Assembly: GCA_964016985.1 (NCBI GenBank) | Contig: OZ024836.1 | Location: forward strand, 38,932,803 to 38,996,802 | Length of the DNA stretch: 64,000 nt | Source: Anodontia alba | Taxonomy: Eukaryota; Mollusca; Bivalvia; Lucinida; Lucinidae | Reading direction: 5' to 3' | Shown: one piece after another, positions 19,303 through 64,000 of the stretch | Layout: each line of letters begins with the position of its first letter | Position numbering within the stretch: position 1 is the stretch's first letter | Translations under genes and position numbers: made by a program | Notes under the pieces: model-generated | Told to the model about the DNA's origin: nothing | Seen by the model: only the letters and a program-made list of their open reading frames with translations | Database searches by the model: none

Positions 19303-21239
19303 GTATGTAAGAATTTGTCCTGCTATTTGAGTAATTTATTCCATTGTAAGTACACAATGATTATAGTATTTTGATATGTTATGGACTTACTAAGTGTCGA
19401 TATTATATATTAGGGCATTTTTTTTTCTATAAATAAATGATTCAAACGGAGACAATAATAGAAAACGTTAGACCACGAAAATTCGTTACATTGACCTACT
19501 GAAGAGTTGGGTAGCATGTAGAGGGAGAACATTAACAATTCTGGCCTAATTATTGTTATGTGCAAGACTCAGAGAAGTGTTGTTATGTCATTGTTGCTTT
19601 TGTCTTTCTGTTGAGACCTTCCCTGCATTTAGTCAACCGGAACCCAGTGTTCAATGTCTAACCTTGATAATGTCAAGGTCGTTTGCTGACATTTCTTTGA
19701 CCCAAGTACATCACAGTGCATCAGCGGCTTCAGCTGTAAAGGTAAAATTTTACTGTATTTTATGTTCTGTTTGATTTAATTTTAGTTTTACATAATGATG
19801 GGAAGACAGTACAATTTAAAGGTCTATTACTTCTCAAAGAAAATTCTTTTGATTATCGTCAGTGGTAAATTCATTGCTGTTAATACCTGTCTGGATTCTT
19901 AATATGGAACTGACAATCATTCAAGTACCTACCAATCATGAGTTGGCATTTGTGAGAAACTGGTCAGAAGGCCAAATTAGTAAATGAGTGGAATTGATAC
20001 TACTGTCCTTTCGACATCTCTTGGAAAGACGTTTTTTGCTTGGCATTTTATTTTTAATGAAATTAATTTGTTATGGTTGACCATATCTTAACAGAAACCA
20101 TTTGTCTTTTATGCTTCTGTGTTTTGTTCTTAAATATTTACACAAAAATTAAAGTTATGGCCAAAAGTTGGTCTGACCTATGCAATTTCTATAGTAAAGT
20201 GATTTTTTGAAATTTTTGTCTAAGAAAATATTTTTTACTTTTCTTTGCTGAATTAGAATTAGTGATGTTTTACAACAATATTGTGAAAATTTCAGAAAAA
20301 TTGAACAAGTGGAACTAGTTGAAAATCTGGCTCCAAGTTACCTACCCTACAGATTTCTGCATGATTTGGCTTCATTTTTACTATGGGAAAAAGTGAAAAT
20401 ATTTGATTTTTTAAAAACCAATGACTAGAATGAAACTTTTCGTACATAGGAAGTTACGACAAATGGTTTTGCATATAATCATGACAAAAGTTTGCAAATA
20501 TACTACTTCTGTGTAAAGCGTCAAGCAAAAAACGACTTTCTGAAAGATGTTGAAAGCACAGAAGATCTATAGATCAAATGAACTATGATGTTTGCCAATT
20601 GTTGACATCTATCTACATTAAATGACAATTACTTTTGGTCACTCTATGTCATTGGGATGTGCAGAATATAGCAAAAACAAAAATAAATAAATAAATAAAT
20701 AATAAATAAATAAATAAATAAAATAAAGTGGATGGGCCATAATCAGAAGAATGTGAGTGATGCATACTTGTGACAGTGAAAATTAAATGAAGGATTTAAA
20801 ATTCTCAGTGGTTTCTGCAGCAGCCACAAAAGGCAAGCCGTTCCAAAGTGGACAGTTCATGGAAAAAAAGGATTCTTTAGGGCATCAGTGCACCAAAATT
20901 ATCTTGTGTTTTTTGAGTAATGTGATGCTCTACTTTATCTCAGGCTGGGTGTGGAGGTCAAATGTTTTGATCTGTCAAGGTCAGCAGTATCTATGGATTT
21001 TGTGGAAGAAGGCCAGATTGCCAGAAAAGCCTGTCCCAGTTTCAAAGAGTTTTAAAAAACGATGTTAAGTTAGTCAGTCTGGCTTAAAACAGTATTGATG
21101 CACAATGTAGTTAAATCCAATGCTAGAGATAAGTTCTTTGGCCTGGTATTTATGTCCACCATACATCCCCCCCACCCCCCACCACCCTCCACCGCAGGCT
21201 TGTGGGGTGGGGGGGACATATTGTTCATATTGTTTTGGG

Positions 21240-22570
21240 AGTGGATCCCATCAGCGTAAAACTTCTTGTCCGCTTTGTAACTTGAATACCCGTCGGAATA
21301 TTTTGATGATACACATAGATGACATGTCACATACAAAGATTGACAACTCTGCCTTTCTTACTTTTGGACTTATCACCCTTTGTTTTATTTGAAAAAAAAA
21401 AAATGTGTCTGTTCTAACTCGAATACCCTTTGGAATATTTCGATAATACTTGGCAGAAATGTAGAACAGGACCAAACGATGTATCGCATACAAGAATGAC
21501 AACTCCGTCTTTCTTACTTTTGGTGTCATCTCCCTTTGTTATATTTGACAGTGATAATCCATTGATTTCGTGACCGCTCTCTAAGTCAAAGCCCCTTTGG
21601 AATAAATTTATATTGCTTGTATAAAGCTGAAAGTATATAGATCGGTAGTGCTGCGAACACTATTATATGCATGCGAAACTTGGACAGTTTACCAACGGCA
21701 TGCCAAAAGACTGAACCACTTCCATACAAGCTGTCTTAGAAAACCTCTAAAGATCAAGTGGCAAGACAGGATTCCAGACACAGAAGTCCTGAAAAGGGCA
21801 GGGATGCAGAGTATACATACTCTTCTGAAATTGGCACATTTAAGATGGACAGGCCAAGTTACCAGAATGCCTGATGAACGTTTGCCAAAGAAAATCCTCT
21901 ATGGAGAACTTCAAGCAGGAAAACGCTCCCATGGTGGTCAGAAGAAGTGATACAAGGACACCCTCAAAGCCTCCCTTAAAGACTTCAGCATACCAACAGA
22001 GTCATGGGAACAGATTGCACAAGATCGTACAAAGTGGCGAGGCCTCGTAAAAAGGAGAGCTGGTGAATACGAAGCAAAAAGAATCAGCGAAGCCGAACAG
22101 AAACCTGCACAGCGGAAAGCCAGAGCTAAGGCATCACCAACAGAGCTTTCTTCCTCAGACCTCTCTTGTTCTATCTGCAACAGGCAGTTTAGAGCTAAGA
22201 TTGGTCTCATCAGTCATCTAAGATCACACAAATAATAACACATCACACAGTTGATTAGGATTGGTCATTGTCAGTAATGACAGACGAACGACTAATGATG
22301 CTTGGTAGAAATGTAGAACAGCACCAGAAGACGGGTCACGTACAAGAATGACAACTGCCTTTTTTACTTTTGGCATTATCTCCCTTTGTTATATTTGACA
22401 GTGATTATCCATTGATATTGTGTCTGCTGTGTAAGTCAAAGACCCTTTGGAATATTTTTATTATACTTGTGAGAAATGTAGAACAGGACCAGACGACGTG
22501 TCGCGTACAAGAATGACAACTCTGGCTTTCTTACTTTAGGAGTTATCTCCCTTTTTGTTTGAAATAGATT
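21240..22570. repeat. Dispersed tandem repeat split by a LINE fragment
   Basis: Units with AAGAATGACAACTC, TTTCTTACTTTTGG, ATCTCCCTTTGTTATATTTG and CCCTTTGGAATATTT recur at about 21290, 21430, 21570, 22300, 22440 and 22500. The LINE relic interrupts the array near 21620-22290. Confidence 0.65.
21639..22233 (+). mobile_element. LINE 3' fragment: RT C-terminus with terminal C2H2 finger
   Basis: One frame runs LLYACETWTVYQRHAKRLNH, RIPDTEVLKRAGMQSIHTLL, LRWTGQVTRMPDERLPKKIL, then after one TGA stop (about 21948) continues YKDTLKASLKDFSIPTESWE and ends CSICNRQFRAKIGLISHLRS H. The RW.GHV.RM.D.RLPK block is the typical tail of craniofacial-protein-like non-LTR retrotransposons. The end is a classic CX2CX12HX3-4H finger. 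It is 5'-truncated, with one nonsense change. Confidence 0.85.
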
Positions 22571-23031
22571 TTCCAAGTCAAATTACAGTCAGTAAATGGT
22601 ATTTTTTTTTTTTTTTTTTTTTCTTTAATGGAATCTTAAAATATTTCGAGATGTGGCTACACGCTTCGAAATAAACTGCACTAATGTTCTCGGTTTGGCT
22701 TGTAAGGGTGCAGCCATATTGGAAATAAATAAATGTATGTTGAGGACTGACAATATATCGAAAATTGTTACGGACGAATTATATAACAAACATATATAAA
22801 AACTGGGACTGTCGGGTCAGTCGCAAATTTTTTGGGAAAAAAAATAGAAAAAAAAAAAAAACAGTTTCTAGAGCCATGGATATGGCAAGACAATCAGATC
22901 AAAAAGAGGTGCCCTGTTGCCTGCAAATTTGCCTCTGAAGGTGAATATCTATAAAAAAAAATATGCATACAGAAACTTGGTAATACAGATCAAATTGTAA
23001 CGTTGTCCAGTGACCTTAGACTTCTGGTTCC

Positions 23032-23327
23032 TGCTGGCCTTGGTGGCTCAATTGGATGTGCCGTCCAACTGGAGACCAGGAGGTCGCAGGTTCAACCCCT
23101 GCCGAGGTCGGCAACATTCTTTCGTGGAGATTGATCATGACATATTCTCTCCCTTCCGCTGATTTAATAAGCGCAGTTGTCAGTTTCTGGCGAAAGACTG
23201 TGCACAATACTGGTTTACCGCTTAGATGACTAAGCCTGCCCAGTAAACATGGTTAGGTAAACCGACCGCGCTCGACATGACCCCATATTGTTTGACTGGG
23301 CCGTAAAACATCAACACAAACAAACAA
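23032..23327 (+). repeat. SINE family A, full copy with 12 bp target duplication
   Basis: The tRNA-like head has TGGTGGCTCAATTGG (A box) and GGTTCAACCCC (B box). The body is CATTCTTTCGTGGAGATTGA through CCGACCGCGCTCGACATGAC to TCAACACAAACAAA. ACTTCTGGTTCC flanks both sides (23020-23031 and 23328-23339). Confidence 0.88.
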
Positions 23328-23517
23328 ACTTCTGGTTCCCAGCTGCATTACGTCAAATAGAAAAATTGTAACCAGAAGTCTCAGGTCATCAGACTAAGTT
23401 ATATTTTTACCTATACATGTGTTTCTGAGACCTCTGGTCTTACCTTCTGATATTTCACTCTTTGTATTTATGTTGTTTTTTTTTTTTTTTTCAGGTTTAC
23501 CTTACAAGAACTTAAAA

Positions 23518-56892
<33,375 letters not shown>

Positions 56893-59480
56893 AGCCGGCT
56901 ATAGAAATATTCTTCAGACTTTTATTCTGTTTATAGTGAATGAATGTTGTTAGAATTCACATATTAATACAAGAAGTGTGACAGTACTTCAGAGGCTTCT
57001 TGAGGAATATTTGATGATAATTCTTGGCTAATTTTCTCCACTCTGGAAAAAACATGCTGTGGGACCTCATTAGAAGAGCCTGGTTGAGGCACTTCTAATA
57101 TGTAGCTACAATGTATGTATTTATAAAGAAATGAGAAAAAGTTTCCCAGAATTATCACCAAATATTCCTCCTTAACAAGTCCTCTGAATAGTTGTTAAAG
57201 TTCTAGGGATGCAGTTTGTGTGTCTGCAATTTGGGAGCACGTCATAGAAGCATTTTTGTTTTTGATTTCAGTTTGTTAAAGAGATACTTTAGAATCTGGG
57301 CATTAAGGAAAGCTTTTTGCTTATATTCTTGCTCGTAAAGTGTATCATTGCAACTCCCCTCTGGTTTAACATGGGGTAGGTGTCAAATCCTTGCCTTTGA
57401 AATGGAAAGTAACAACAGCTTTTTAATAGAACTTCAGATAAGGTATTCATTCGGTCAAAACATGTTAACAGTTTTTTCTTATTTCTCCACAAAAACATGG
57501 GTCTCAGTGTGATAAAACTAACCTTCTGATGTGCACTCAGAAAGACTCGATCAGCCTGTGTGTCCTAGCAGTCTGGGCCCAGTTGTTCAAAACTAATGAT
57601 GTCGCTCGTTAACGATGCGTTAAAATTTTAATCAAGTGATACGCAAATATGCTGAAATTTTTTGCTGAAAAAAATGTGAGTAGCTTTTGCAGTGCAAAAC
57701 TACTCACATTTTTTCAGCAAAAAATTTCAGAATATTGTATATTGAATCCGCTAAAACAGTTAGTGAAATGACTCTTAACGAGCTCATTAAGCTAACGACG
57801 CTTTGAAAAACTGGGCCCTGTTTAGGGTCTTGGTTGTCCACATGAAGAAACATACTTACCTATCCAAAATGCAGCACCCAGTGAAGATTTTGATCAGTCT
57901 GTGCAAAAGCGGAGGCTGATCTGAATCTTTGCAGTGCACAGTTCTGAAGGTACCATTTTCAGATGTTGCTCATATGTTGTTGGCAGGGATAGGTCTAGTT
58001 CTAAACTGGTATAGGCCCATAAAATGAGCCAGTGGCTCATGTCCTGTTCATTTCTATGCATTTTTCAAAATTTTGATTGTCCACTAGAAAATTTGATGGG
58101 CCCTTGGGAAAAATGGATGGGCCTAAGAATCCTTAATGCCCATGCTAGAGCAAAATAAATACCAGATTTGGATTGCTTATGACAGTGGCCCAGCCTAAAA
58201 TAAAATCAGATTCAGGCTACCACTGATAGCTCTCCTACAAAACAGGTCGTGCCCATCCTGTCTTTGTACTCAGTACACACAACATGTTTTTATGGTTAAA
58301 TAAGAAAAAGTTACTCAGAGAAACCTGTATAACAAGAGCCATGCTTTCAGTCCAAGTCATTTCCTAAACCCCCAAAAAACTTAACCGCTAACTGGTACAA
58401 AGTACAGTTGGGTATTTTTATTACTGAAGTAAGGATGGTATAATAGTATTTGCATCAATGTGTTGTCTTTTTTACATGTTCTACATGTTTTATTTGTTTT
58501 TGGAGTCTAAAGAAGATGTATTAGTCATATATAGGGATTGCACTGAAAGTTAATTTGAACAACTATACTAGGAGTATTGGCAATTTGGTGCGTAATGTAA
58601 TGAATCTCAGTTAAATAGTATAGAAACTGCAAAGTGTTGATGCGCCTTGAAAACATCATTATTCCGCAGATATGGGTGGCTGAACTTTATAAACTGTCAT
58701 TTAATCCTGAACACCAGTACAAGTGAAATAACAAAAGCCATAAGTCAAGCAACAGGCGTTATGCTCAGCATAACCACAGAACAGCCACGGTCCAGACTCT
58801 TTCATCCCCGCAGACCAAAACAGATAACTTCGCAAACAGTGTAGATCCAGATGAGATGGCTAGTAACAAGCCGTCTCATCTGGATCTACATTGTTTGCCA
58901 TTCTGTTTTGGATTTTGGATTTTTTGATGACGCCCCTATTTTAACAACGAACCTGCCATAATTCAAAGATGGAAGAGTTCAGCTGAGAAACTAAGGGTTG
59001 AAATTTGTAATGGGTCTGTAGGGCGCAGAATCCCACGTGATTTTTTTTGTTTTCGGAGCCAATGACCGAAGAGATTATTTGTGCCATAGTGGAGACACAA
59101 CGGTGCATTCGCTGTTCATGATCAAGCATCATTCTATTCTCCTCCCAAGCCAGGTAATAGTGCTATATAAACCTATTGGTTTGATCTTCTGAATGGAAGA
59201 TTGGTGGGATAACTTCTAAGTAGCAGTTATACCACTCATCTGTTGTTGAGGAGTTTTTGTCCCGTCTTGTGCTTTGTAATGGTTTACAGAGGTTAAATGA
59301 GGATATATGTTGAGTATTGTTGAAAGGCTGAGTAAGAGAATCAACCTTGTCATCAGTAATAAATTTATTCAGACTAATTTTGTTATTGTTATTCTACATT
59401 CTTTAGTATGGTATATTTCCTAAAAATTCGAACACTTTATTTGATACTTTTTATAGCCTCACTTGAAAAAGTGGGGCAAT
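56893..59480. other. GAPDH 3' flank and likely 3' UTR, with hairpins
   Basis: It holds a hairpin-MITE remnant at 57045-57130, a palindromic MITE at 57575-57818 and a CAAACAGTGTAGATCC hairpin at 58832-58903. AATAAA at 58154 and 59358 are possible but unproven polyadenylation signals. No further gene is recognised. Confidence 0.5.
57575..57818. repeat. GGGCCCAGTTGTTCAAA palindromic MITE (copy 5)
   Basis: GGGCCCAGTTGTTCAAAACT to CTTTGAAAAACTGGGCCC; inner ATGTGAGTAGCTTTTGCAGT / ACTACTCACATTTTTTC. Confidence 0.82.
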
Positions 59481-59499
59481 ACTGGATTTGCCATTTCCT

Positions 59500-60470
59500 T
59501 CTGTCATTCCGTGATTCTGTGACTGCAAAATTAAAATGCATTTCCCTTAATAACTTTTGTGTTTGTGGTCCCACTTCAATGAAACTTATACTACACTTGG
59601 TCTCTAAGGTAAGTAAGGTGTAATCACAGAATAGTGGCCAAGGGCCCATAACTTTTGAAGTTACATCCCTTGGTAGGTTTTCAAAATTTAAAATGCATTT
59701 TGCTTAATAACTTTTATGTTTCTACTTCAGTGAACCTTATACCATACTTGGTCTCTAAGGTAAGGCAGGTGAAGTGGCAGAATGGTGGCCAAGGGCCCAT
59801 AACTGAGTTCAGTCCCTTCATAGGTTTTCAAATTCTGCCATTCTTGAAAATTTTTGCAGCAGATTTCTCAGGAGCTATGAAAGCTAGAAAGCTGATAGTT
59901 TGTATAAACATGGACAATGACTGGATGTATCATGTATACCGGAATAGGGGCCAAGAGTCCCTGAGTTATGTCCCTTGGTAGGTTTTCAAAAATTTTGCTA
60001 AAGAACTACGTTTGTGGTCCTACTTCGATGAAACTTTTACCACACTTGGTTTCTAAGGTAAGGAAGGTGTAGTGGCAGAATGGTAGCCTTGGGCCCATAA
60101 CTCTTGGCATTCTGTCCCTTCATAGGTTTTCAAATTTTGCCATTCTTGTAAATTTTTGTAACGGATTTCTCAGGAAATAAAGTTGTATAACATGGACAAT
60201 GACTGGATGTATCGTGTATACCGGAATAGGGGCCAAGAGTCCATAACTCTTGGAGATGTCCCTTGATAGATTCAGAAAATTAAAATGCCTTTTGCTCAAT
60301 AACTTTTATGTTTGTGGTCCTACTTTAACGAAACTTGTACCACACTTGGGGGCTTTGAAAAAATGGTACATGCATGAACAGTGAGTTGATGTATCATGTA
60401 TTCAGGAATCGGGGGCCAAGGGCCCATAACATGTAGATTAACACCCCTTGATAGGTTTTACGATGCCATG
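59500..60470. repeat. Tandem repeat array (AAGGGCCCATAACT units)
   Basis: Recurring ATGAAACTTATACCACACTT GG, TCTCTAAGGTAAG.AAGGTG, GGCCAAGGGCCCATAACT and CCCTTGGTAGGTTTTCAAA appear near 59575, 59735, 60030 and 60330, with a longer subunit (ATGGACAATGACTGGATGTA) at 59910 and 60193. Confidence 0.7.
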
Positions 60471-60642
60471 TTACCATGTCCTACAATGGTGTTATCTGGT
60501 GAGGATGAATTCAAAATTCAACACTGAAGTTCTCCTCTGATAGTGCTGCAACGGGGCTATAATTAGATCCTCTGACAGCTCTAGTTGGGCCTAAATTTTG
60601 CTTTTTATACATTTTTCTTTACTTAAAATAATTAGTGGAATG

Positions 60643-60716
60643 GTAAACAGTGTAGACCCTGATCAGACTGCTCCTTCAGGAGTAGTCTGATCTGGGTCTG
60701 CACTGTTTGCATTTGC
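60643..60716. repeat. Hairpin (GTAAACAGTGTAGACCC family)
   Basis: AAACAGTGTAGACCCTGATC AGACTGCTCCTT is mirrored by AGGAGTAGTCTGATC and TGGGTCTGCACTGTTT. Confidence 0.7.
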
Positions 60717-60950
60717 CATTTCGTCAGACACTTTGGTGTATGAAGTTTTAGGACAATTACCATAGTGTCGCAAAACAATGTTTTATGTGACAATTATCGT
60801 AATAATCCTATATATTTGGACACCTGAACAGCTTTCCATTCTTGTCTTAAAATTTGAAGTTCCATTTTACTATTTGCTGATGTGTCAAAAAATCTGCTGG
60901 ACTGAGTGTCGCACAGTATAGACAATCAGGTGCTGCATTCTGCATTTTGC

Positions 60951-61254
60951 GCCGGCCTCAGTGTTTCAGTTGGATGCGTGTCCGGCTGATGATCAGGTTT
61001 TGGGTTCGACCCCCACCAGGTCAGCAACGTTCTTTCGCGGAGATTTGATCATGAAATATTTTCTAGGTTATTCTCTCCCTTCCGCTGATTCAAGAAGGGC
61101 AGTTGTCAGTTTCTGATGAAAGGATATGCATAATACTGGTTAACCGCTTAGAGGACTAAGCCTGCCCAGTAAACGTGTGGTTAGGTAAACTGACCGCACT
61201 CGACATGACCCCATTGGGTTGACTGGGCTGTGAAACCTCAACACAAACAAACAA
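60951..61254 (+). repeat. SINE family A, full copy
   Basis: GCCGGCCTCAGTGTTTCAGT to CCTCAACACAAACAAACAAA. Flanks CATTCTGCAT and CATTCTACAT look like a diverged target duplication. Confidence 0.8.
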
Positions 61255-61397
61255 ACATTCTACATCTGAACTCGGTCTAAACTGTTTGTTCTGGCCTGTC
61301 TGTCTGAATACTTAGGGTTATTCTGGTTATAAGTATCAGAACTTCCACCTTTTCTGCTAAGTACTATATATACTAAGAGGCAAAACAGAAGTATACT

Positions 61398-61690
61398 GGT
61401 AAACCGGCTCAGTGGTAGAGCATCCGCTTTATGACCGGAAGGTTGAGGGTTCGATCCCTGGCCGGGTCATACCATAGACTTTAAAAATAGTACTGTCTGC
61501 TCTTTCACTTGGCGCTCAGCATTAAGAAAGTAGGGCTAGAACTGGTCAGCTCAGTGTCAGTATAATGTGACTGGGAATATCATGTCAAAGTGTCTGCAGG
61601 GTGATACTTCAGTAAGGCAGCACTTTAAAAGTGAGCATTGAGCTCTCCTGCCACATCCAGACACCGTCACGATATAACAAGTATACAGGT
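61398..61690 (+). repeat. SINE family C with tRNA-like head
   Basis: CCGGCTCAGTGGTAGAGCAT (A box) and GGGTTCGATCCCTGGCC (B box) are followed by CTTTCACTTGGCGCTCAGCA and TCAGTATAATGTGACTGGGA. The body is also seen decayed at 47265-47515. The head is followed by a SINE body, so it is not counted as a tRNA gene. Confidence 0.75.
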
Positions 61691-61713
61691 AACTCACTTT
61701 TGATTTGTAATCA

Positions 61714-61948
61714 GGGCCCAGTTGTTCAAAGCATCGTTAGCTTAACAAGCTCGTTAAGGGTCATTTTGTTACTATTTTAGCGGATTCAATATCCAATATT
61801 CTGATATTTTTTGCTGAAAAAATGTGAGTAGCTGCAAAAGCTACTTACATTTTTTCAGCAAAAAATTTCAGCATATTTGTGTATCACTGGCTATGTAAAT
61901 TTTAACAAATCATTAACTAACGACACCGTTAGCTTTGAACAACTGGGC
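61714..61948. repeat. GGGCCCAGTTGTTCAAA palindromic MITE (copy 6)
   Basis: GGGCCCAGTTGTTCAAAGCA to AGCTTTGAACAACTGGGC; inner GTGAGTAGCTGCAAAAGCTA CTTAC. Confidence 0.82.
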
Positions 61949-61949
61949 A

Positions 61950-64000
61950 TATATCCGCAAAAATCTTTTGTGTTATAGTTAGGAACAATCATTTAAGCAT
62001 AATTTGCTACAATTTTCAGGAGATTCTATAAAAGAGCTGGGAAACAGATGTTGAAACAAACATAGGGTCTGAATCAATATTTGGGCATGAGTATCTTCCC
62101 TTCAAGCATGCTTTTTGGACAAAGTAGATTACATTTATCCGGTTTTATGCATTCAGTCGATAAATGAAAAAAAAAAAGCTCTGTTAGGGCATGTTTTGCC
62201 TTCAAATGCATCAAAGAGTATAGTGTCAAATTTCTATACCAAGGAAATGATATTTCTGACATTTAATTTCCGCTTCTGGAAGAATACGCTGAGTTTCTAT
62301 GGCAGGTTTATTGACAGTTGTCTTGTCAGTAAAGGGTTTTAGGATATTTCATTTGAATTTGGCACAAAGATGCCAAGCCAAGCAACAAGTTTCCAAAAAT
62401 CCTAAGTGGAAACATTTAACTTCAAATGAGATATAAGACTATATCTATATATTCCCTATATTTTCATTCAAAGGGAGATAATGAGCTGGGTAGAAAATCA
62501 AATTAGGTTTGACACCGTTTGATGGTGATTTCAGATTAAATAGTGTATTTTTTTCTCGCAGACATTTGTGCTAGACATTTGCAAAATGCCATTTTCCTTA
62601 TATGAAGCAAGTTCTGACTGGAAATACTGTTTTTAGCTCACCTGAGCCAAAGGCTCCTGAGGAGCTAATGTGATCACTCCCTGACTGTTTGTCCACACTT
62701 TTAAACAACTCCTCCTCTGAAACCCCGGAGCAAATTTTCTTCAAACTTCACTTGGAGCCTTCTGTTGAAAGGAGATTGAAAATTTATATAAATAGTCATG
62801 GTCGGTCAAATAATATGGCTGCCATGCCCATATATGGTAAAAAACACTTAAGAATCTTCTCCAGTACCAAGAAAGCTTTGAGGCTGAATCTTGATATATA
62901 GCATCGGGGAATCAAGGTCTACCAAGTTTGCTCAATGATGACCCTAGGTTGACCTTTGACCTTTTTTCCAGCAAGGTCAAATATGCATCCCTATGCATTT
63001 GTGTGGGGAAAATGTTGAAAAATCATTTTTTTCTCAAAATGTTTAAAGAATAATTGCTGAAACTTACAATGTATGATCAAAAAAGTAGCAAACCCCTTTA
63101 CAATCAAAATTTTGTCCCCCCGGGGTTATCTGCCCTTGCCCCTAGGCTATGTACATGTATAGAATTGTGTAATCTTTAAACACCTTCCTCTCTGAAACCA
63201 CTTGACCTATTTCAATGTCAGCATACATCACCTCGAGATATTGGAGATATTATATAGCCTATTTTACCACTTGCGGCAAAAACCAAACAAAAAAAAAAAA
63301 AAAAGAAAACCCAAACAGTAGTAAACAGTCATCCCTGCTTATCCCCACTACCTAGCGTCATGTTGTCATGACGATACTTAGAGCAGGGAGCTATACCGTC
63401 TGGTTCCCGCACCTTGACACCTTGGAGGCCAGTCAATGAGAAAGTTCCAGGTAGAGGAAAGAGGTTCTCTTTTTTGCACGCTTGGCGGCTTCTCATGGGT
63501 GAAAGTTTTCAATACTAATGGGAAAGAGGAAGTAATTATGTCAACACATCCTATGAATCAAACAGTGCAGGTAAACCCGAGGCTACTTTTTATGCCCTGC
63601 CACAAAAATTGGCGAGGGTATTCTGTTACTGTCCGAAATTTTGAGTGTCCATTTGTCCATCTATCAGGGCTTCCATCATTCGTGTCCGCTCCTTAACTCT
63701 GAAACCATCTGAGATATTTTTACAAAACTTCACACAAATGTAAAGCACTATGAAACAACATGCAGAACACATGAATTGTAACTCTGGTTTGTCTATTGTT
63801 GGAGTTATTGCCCTTTGAACATAGCCATTTCTGTTATGTACTCATGTCTGCTCTGTAAGTTGAAAACCTTTGAGATATTATTATAAAAAATGTAAAGCAC
63901 CATGAGACAACATGCAGAACCCAAAAACAGTAATTCTGGTTTACCTACTTTTGGAGTTAGGGCCCTTTGAACATAGTAGATATTTAAAATAGCCATTTCT
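61950..64000. other. 3' flanking sequence, repeat remnants, no gene
   Basis: 62634-63260 begins TTTTAGCTCACCTGAGCC, the same class as the TTTTTAGCTCTCCTGAGG start near 37350. 63590-64000 begins TATGCCCTGCCACAAAAATT GG and contains two GTTTGTCTATTGTTGGAGTT-type units. No recognisable coding exon is present. Confidence 0.45.

Larger units (their letters stand above)
19303..23494. other. GAPDH intron 1
   Basis: Besides the separately listed repeats it holds an (AAAT)n tract at 20682-20726, a pyrimidine/purine mirror CCCCCCCACCCCCC / GGGGTGGGGGGG at 21169-21219, and long T runs at 22600-22622. The open frame at 20787-21068 shows no recognisable domain and no splice support. Confidence 0.5.

Noticed and set aside
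19553..19774. Possible alternative coding exon after the GAPDH 5' exon
   Set aside because: There is a GT donor-like end (AAAG|GTAAAA), but no acceptor support and no protein similarity; at most an alternative leader exon.
20787..21068. 93-codon plus-strand open frame in GAPDH intron 1
   Set aside because: No recognisable domain, no splice support and low-complexity surroundings; likely chance.
61398..61470. Possible tRNA gene
   Set aside because: A and B boxes are good, but it is followed by a SINE body found elsewhere in the window, so it is a retroposed tRNA-like head.

Overview
The window is nuclear DNA from an animal, most likely a bivalve mollusc. It has spliced genes with GT-AG introns, an AT-rich background, and introns packed with tRNA-derived SINEs, foldback MITEs, satellite arrays and transposon relics. 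The species is inferred only from overall style; no sequence search was possible.

Two real genes are visible, head to head. On the minus strand, seven coding exons between 76 and 13954 encode the first 408 residues of a coiled-coil protein of the ODAD1/CCDC114-CCDC63 family (outer dynein arm docking complex, motile cilia). Its 3' end runs off the left edge. On the plus strand, from a CpG-containing 5' exon ending near 19302 to a stop at 56892, lies a complete glyceraldehyde-3-phosphate dehydrogenase (GAPDH) gene. Its nine coding exons join in frame into 336 codons, with all splice phases matching and the catalytic Cys and His present.

Most of the rest is repeat sequence. Positions 1-19200 hold the ODAD1-like introns and the intergenic region: hairpin MITEs, a head-to-tail array of four TTAA-flanked MITEs split by a SINE, satellite arrays, a (GT)n tract beside an exon, and two LINE reverse-transcriptase relics. 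GAPDH intron 2 (23544-32626) contains a 5.2 kb element with 30 bp terminal inverted repeats. Its AT-rich arms repeat the motif GTGACGGACGTTAC, and its centre is a GC-rich block with relics of a zinc-ribbon ORF and an SF1-type helicase ORF. Intron 3 carries a 654 bp near-identical tandem duplication and a 1.28 kb element with GCGCCCC-rich inverted ends. Intron 5 holds a Tc1-like transposon with perfect 30 bp inverted repeats, split by a 2.2 kb satellite-bearing insertion with a 10 bp target duplication. Intron 6 ends in five degenerate tandem copies of the intron-acceptor/exon-7 junction just before the true exon 7. Introns 7-9 and the 3' flank (56893-64000) hold more SINEs, foldback elements and satellite arrays.

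The most unusual structures are the 5.2 kb inverted-repeat element with foreign-looking GC-rich cargo, the decoy exon-7 array in GAPDH, and satellites that carry nuclear-receptor-like half-sites.
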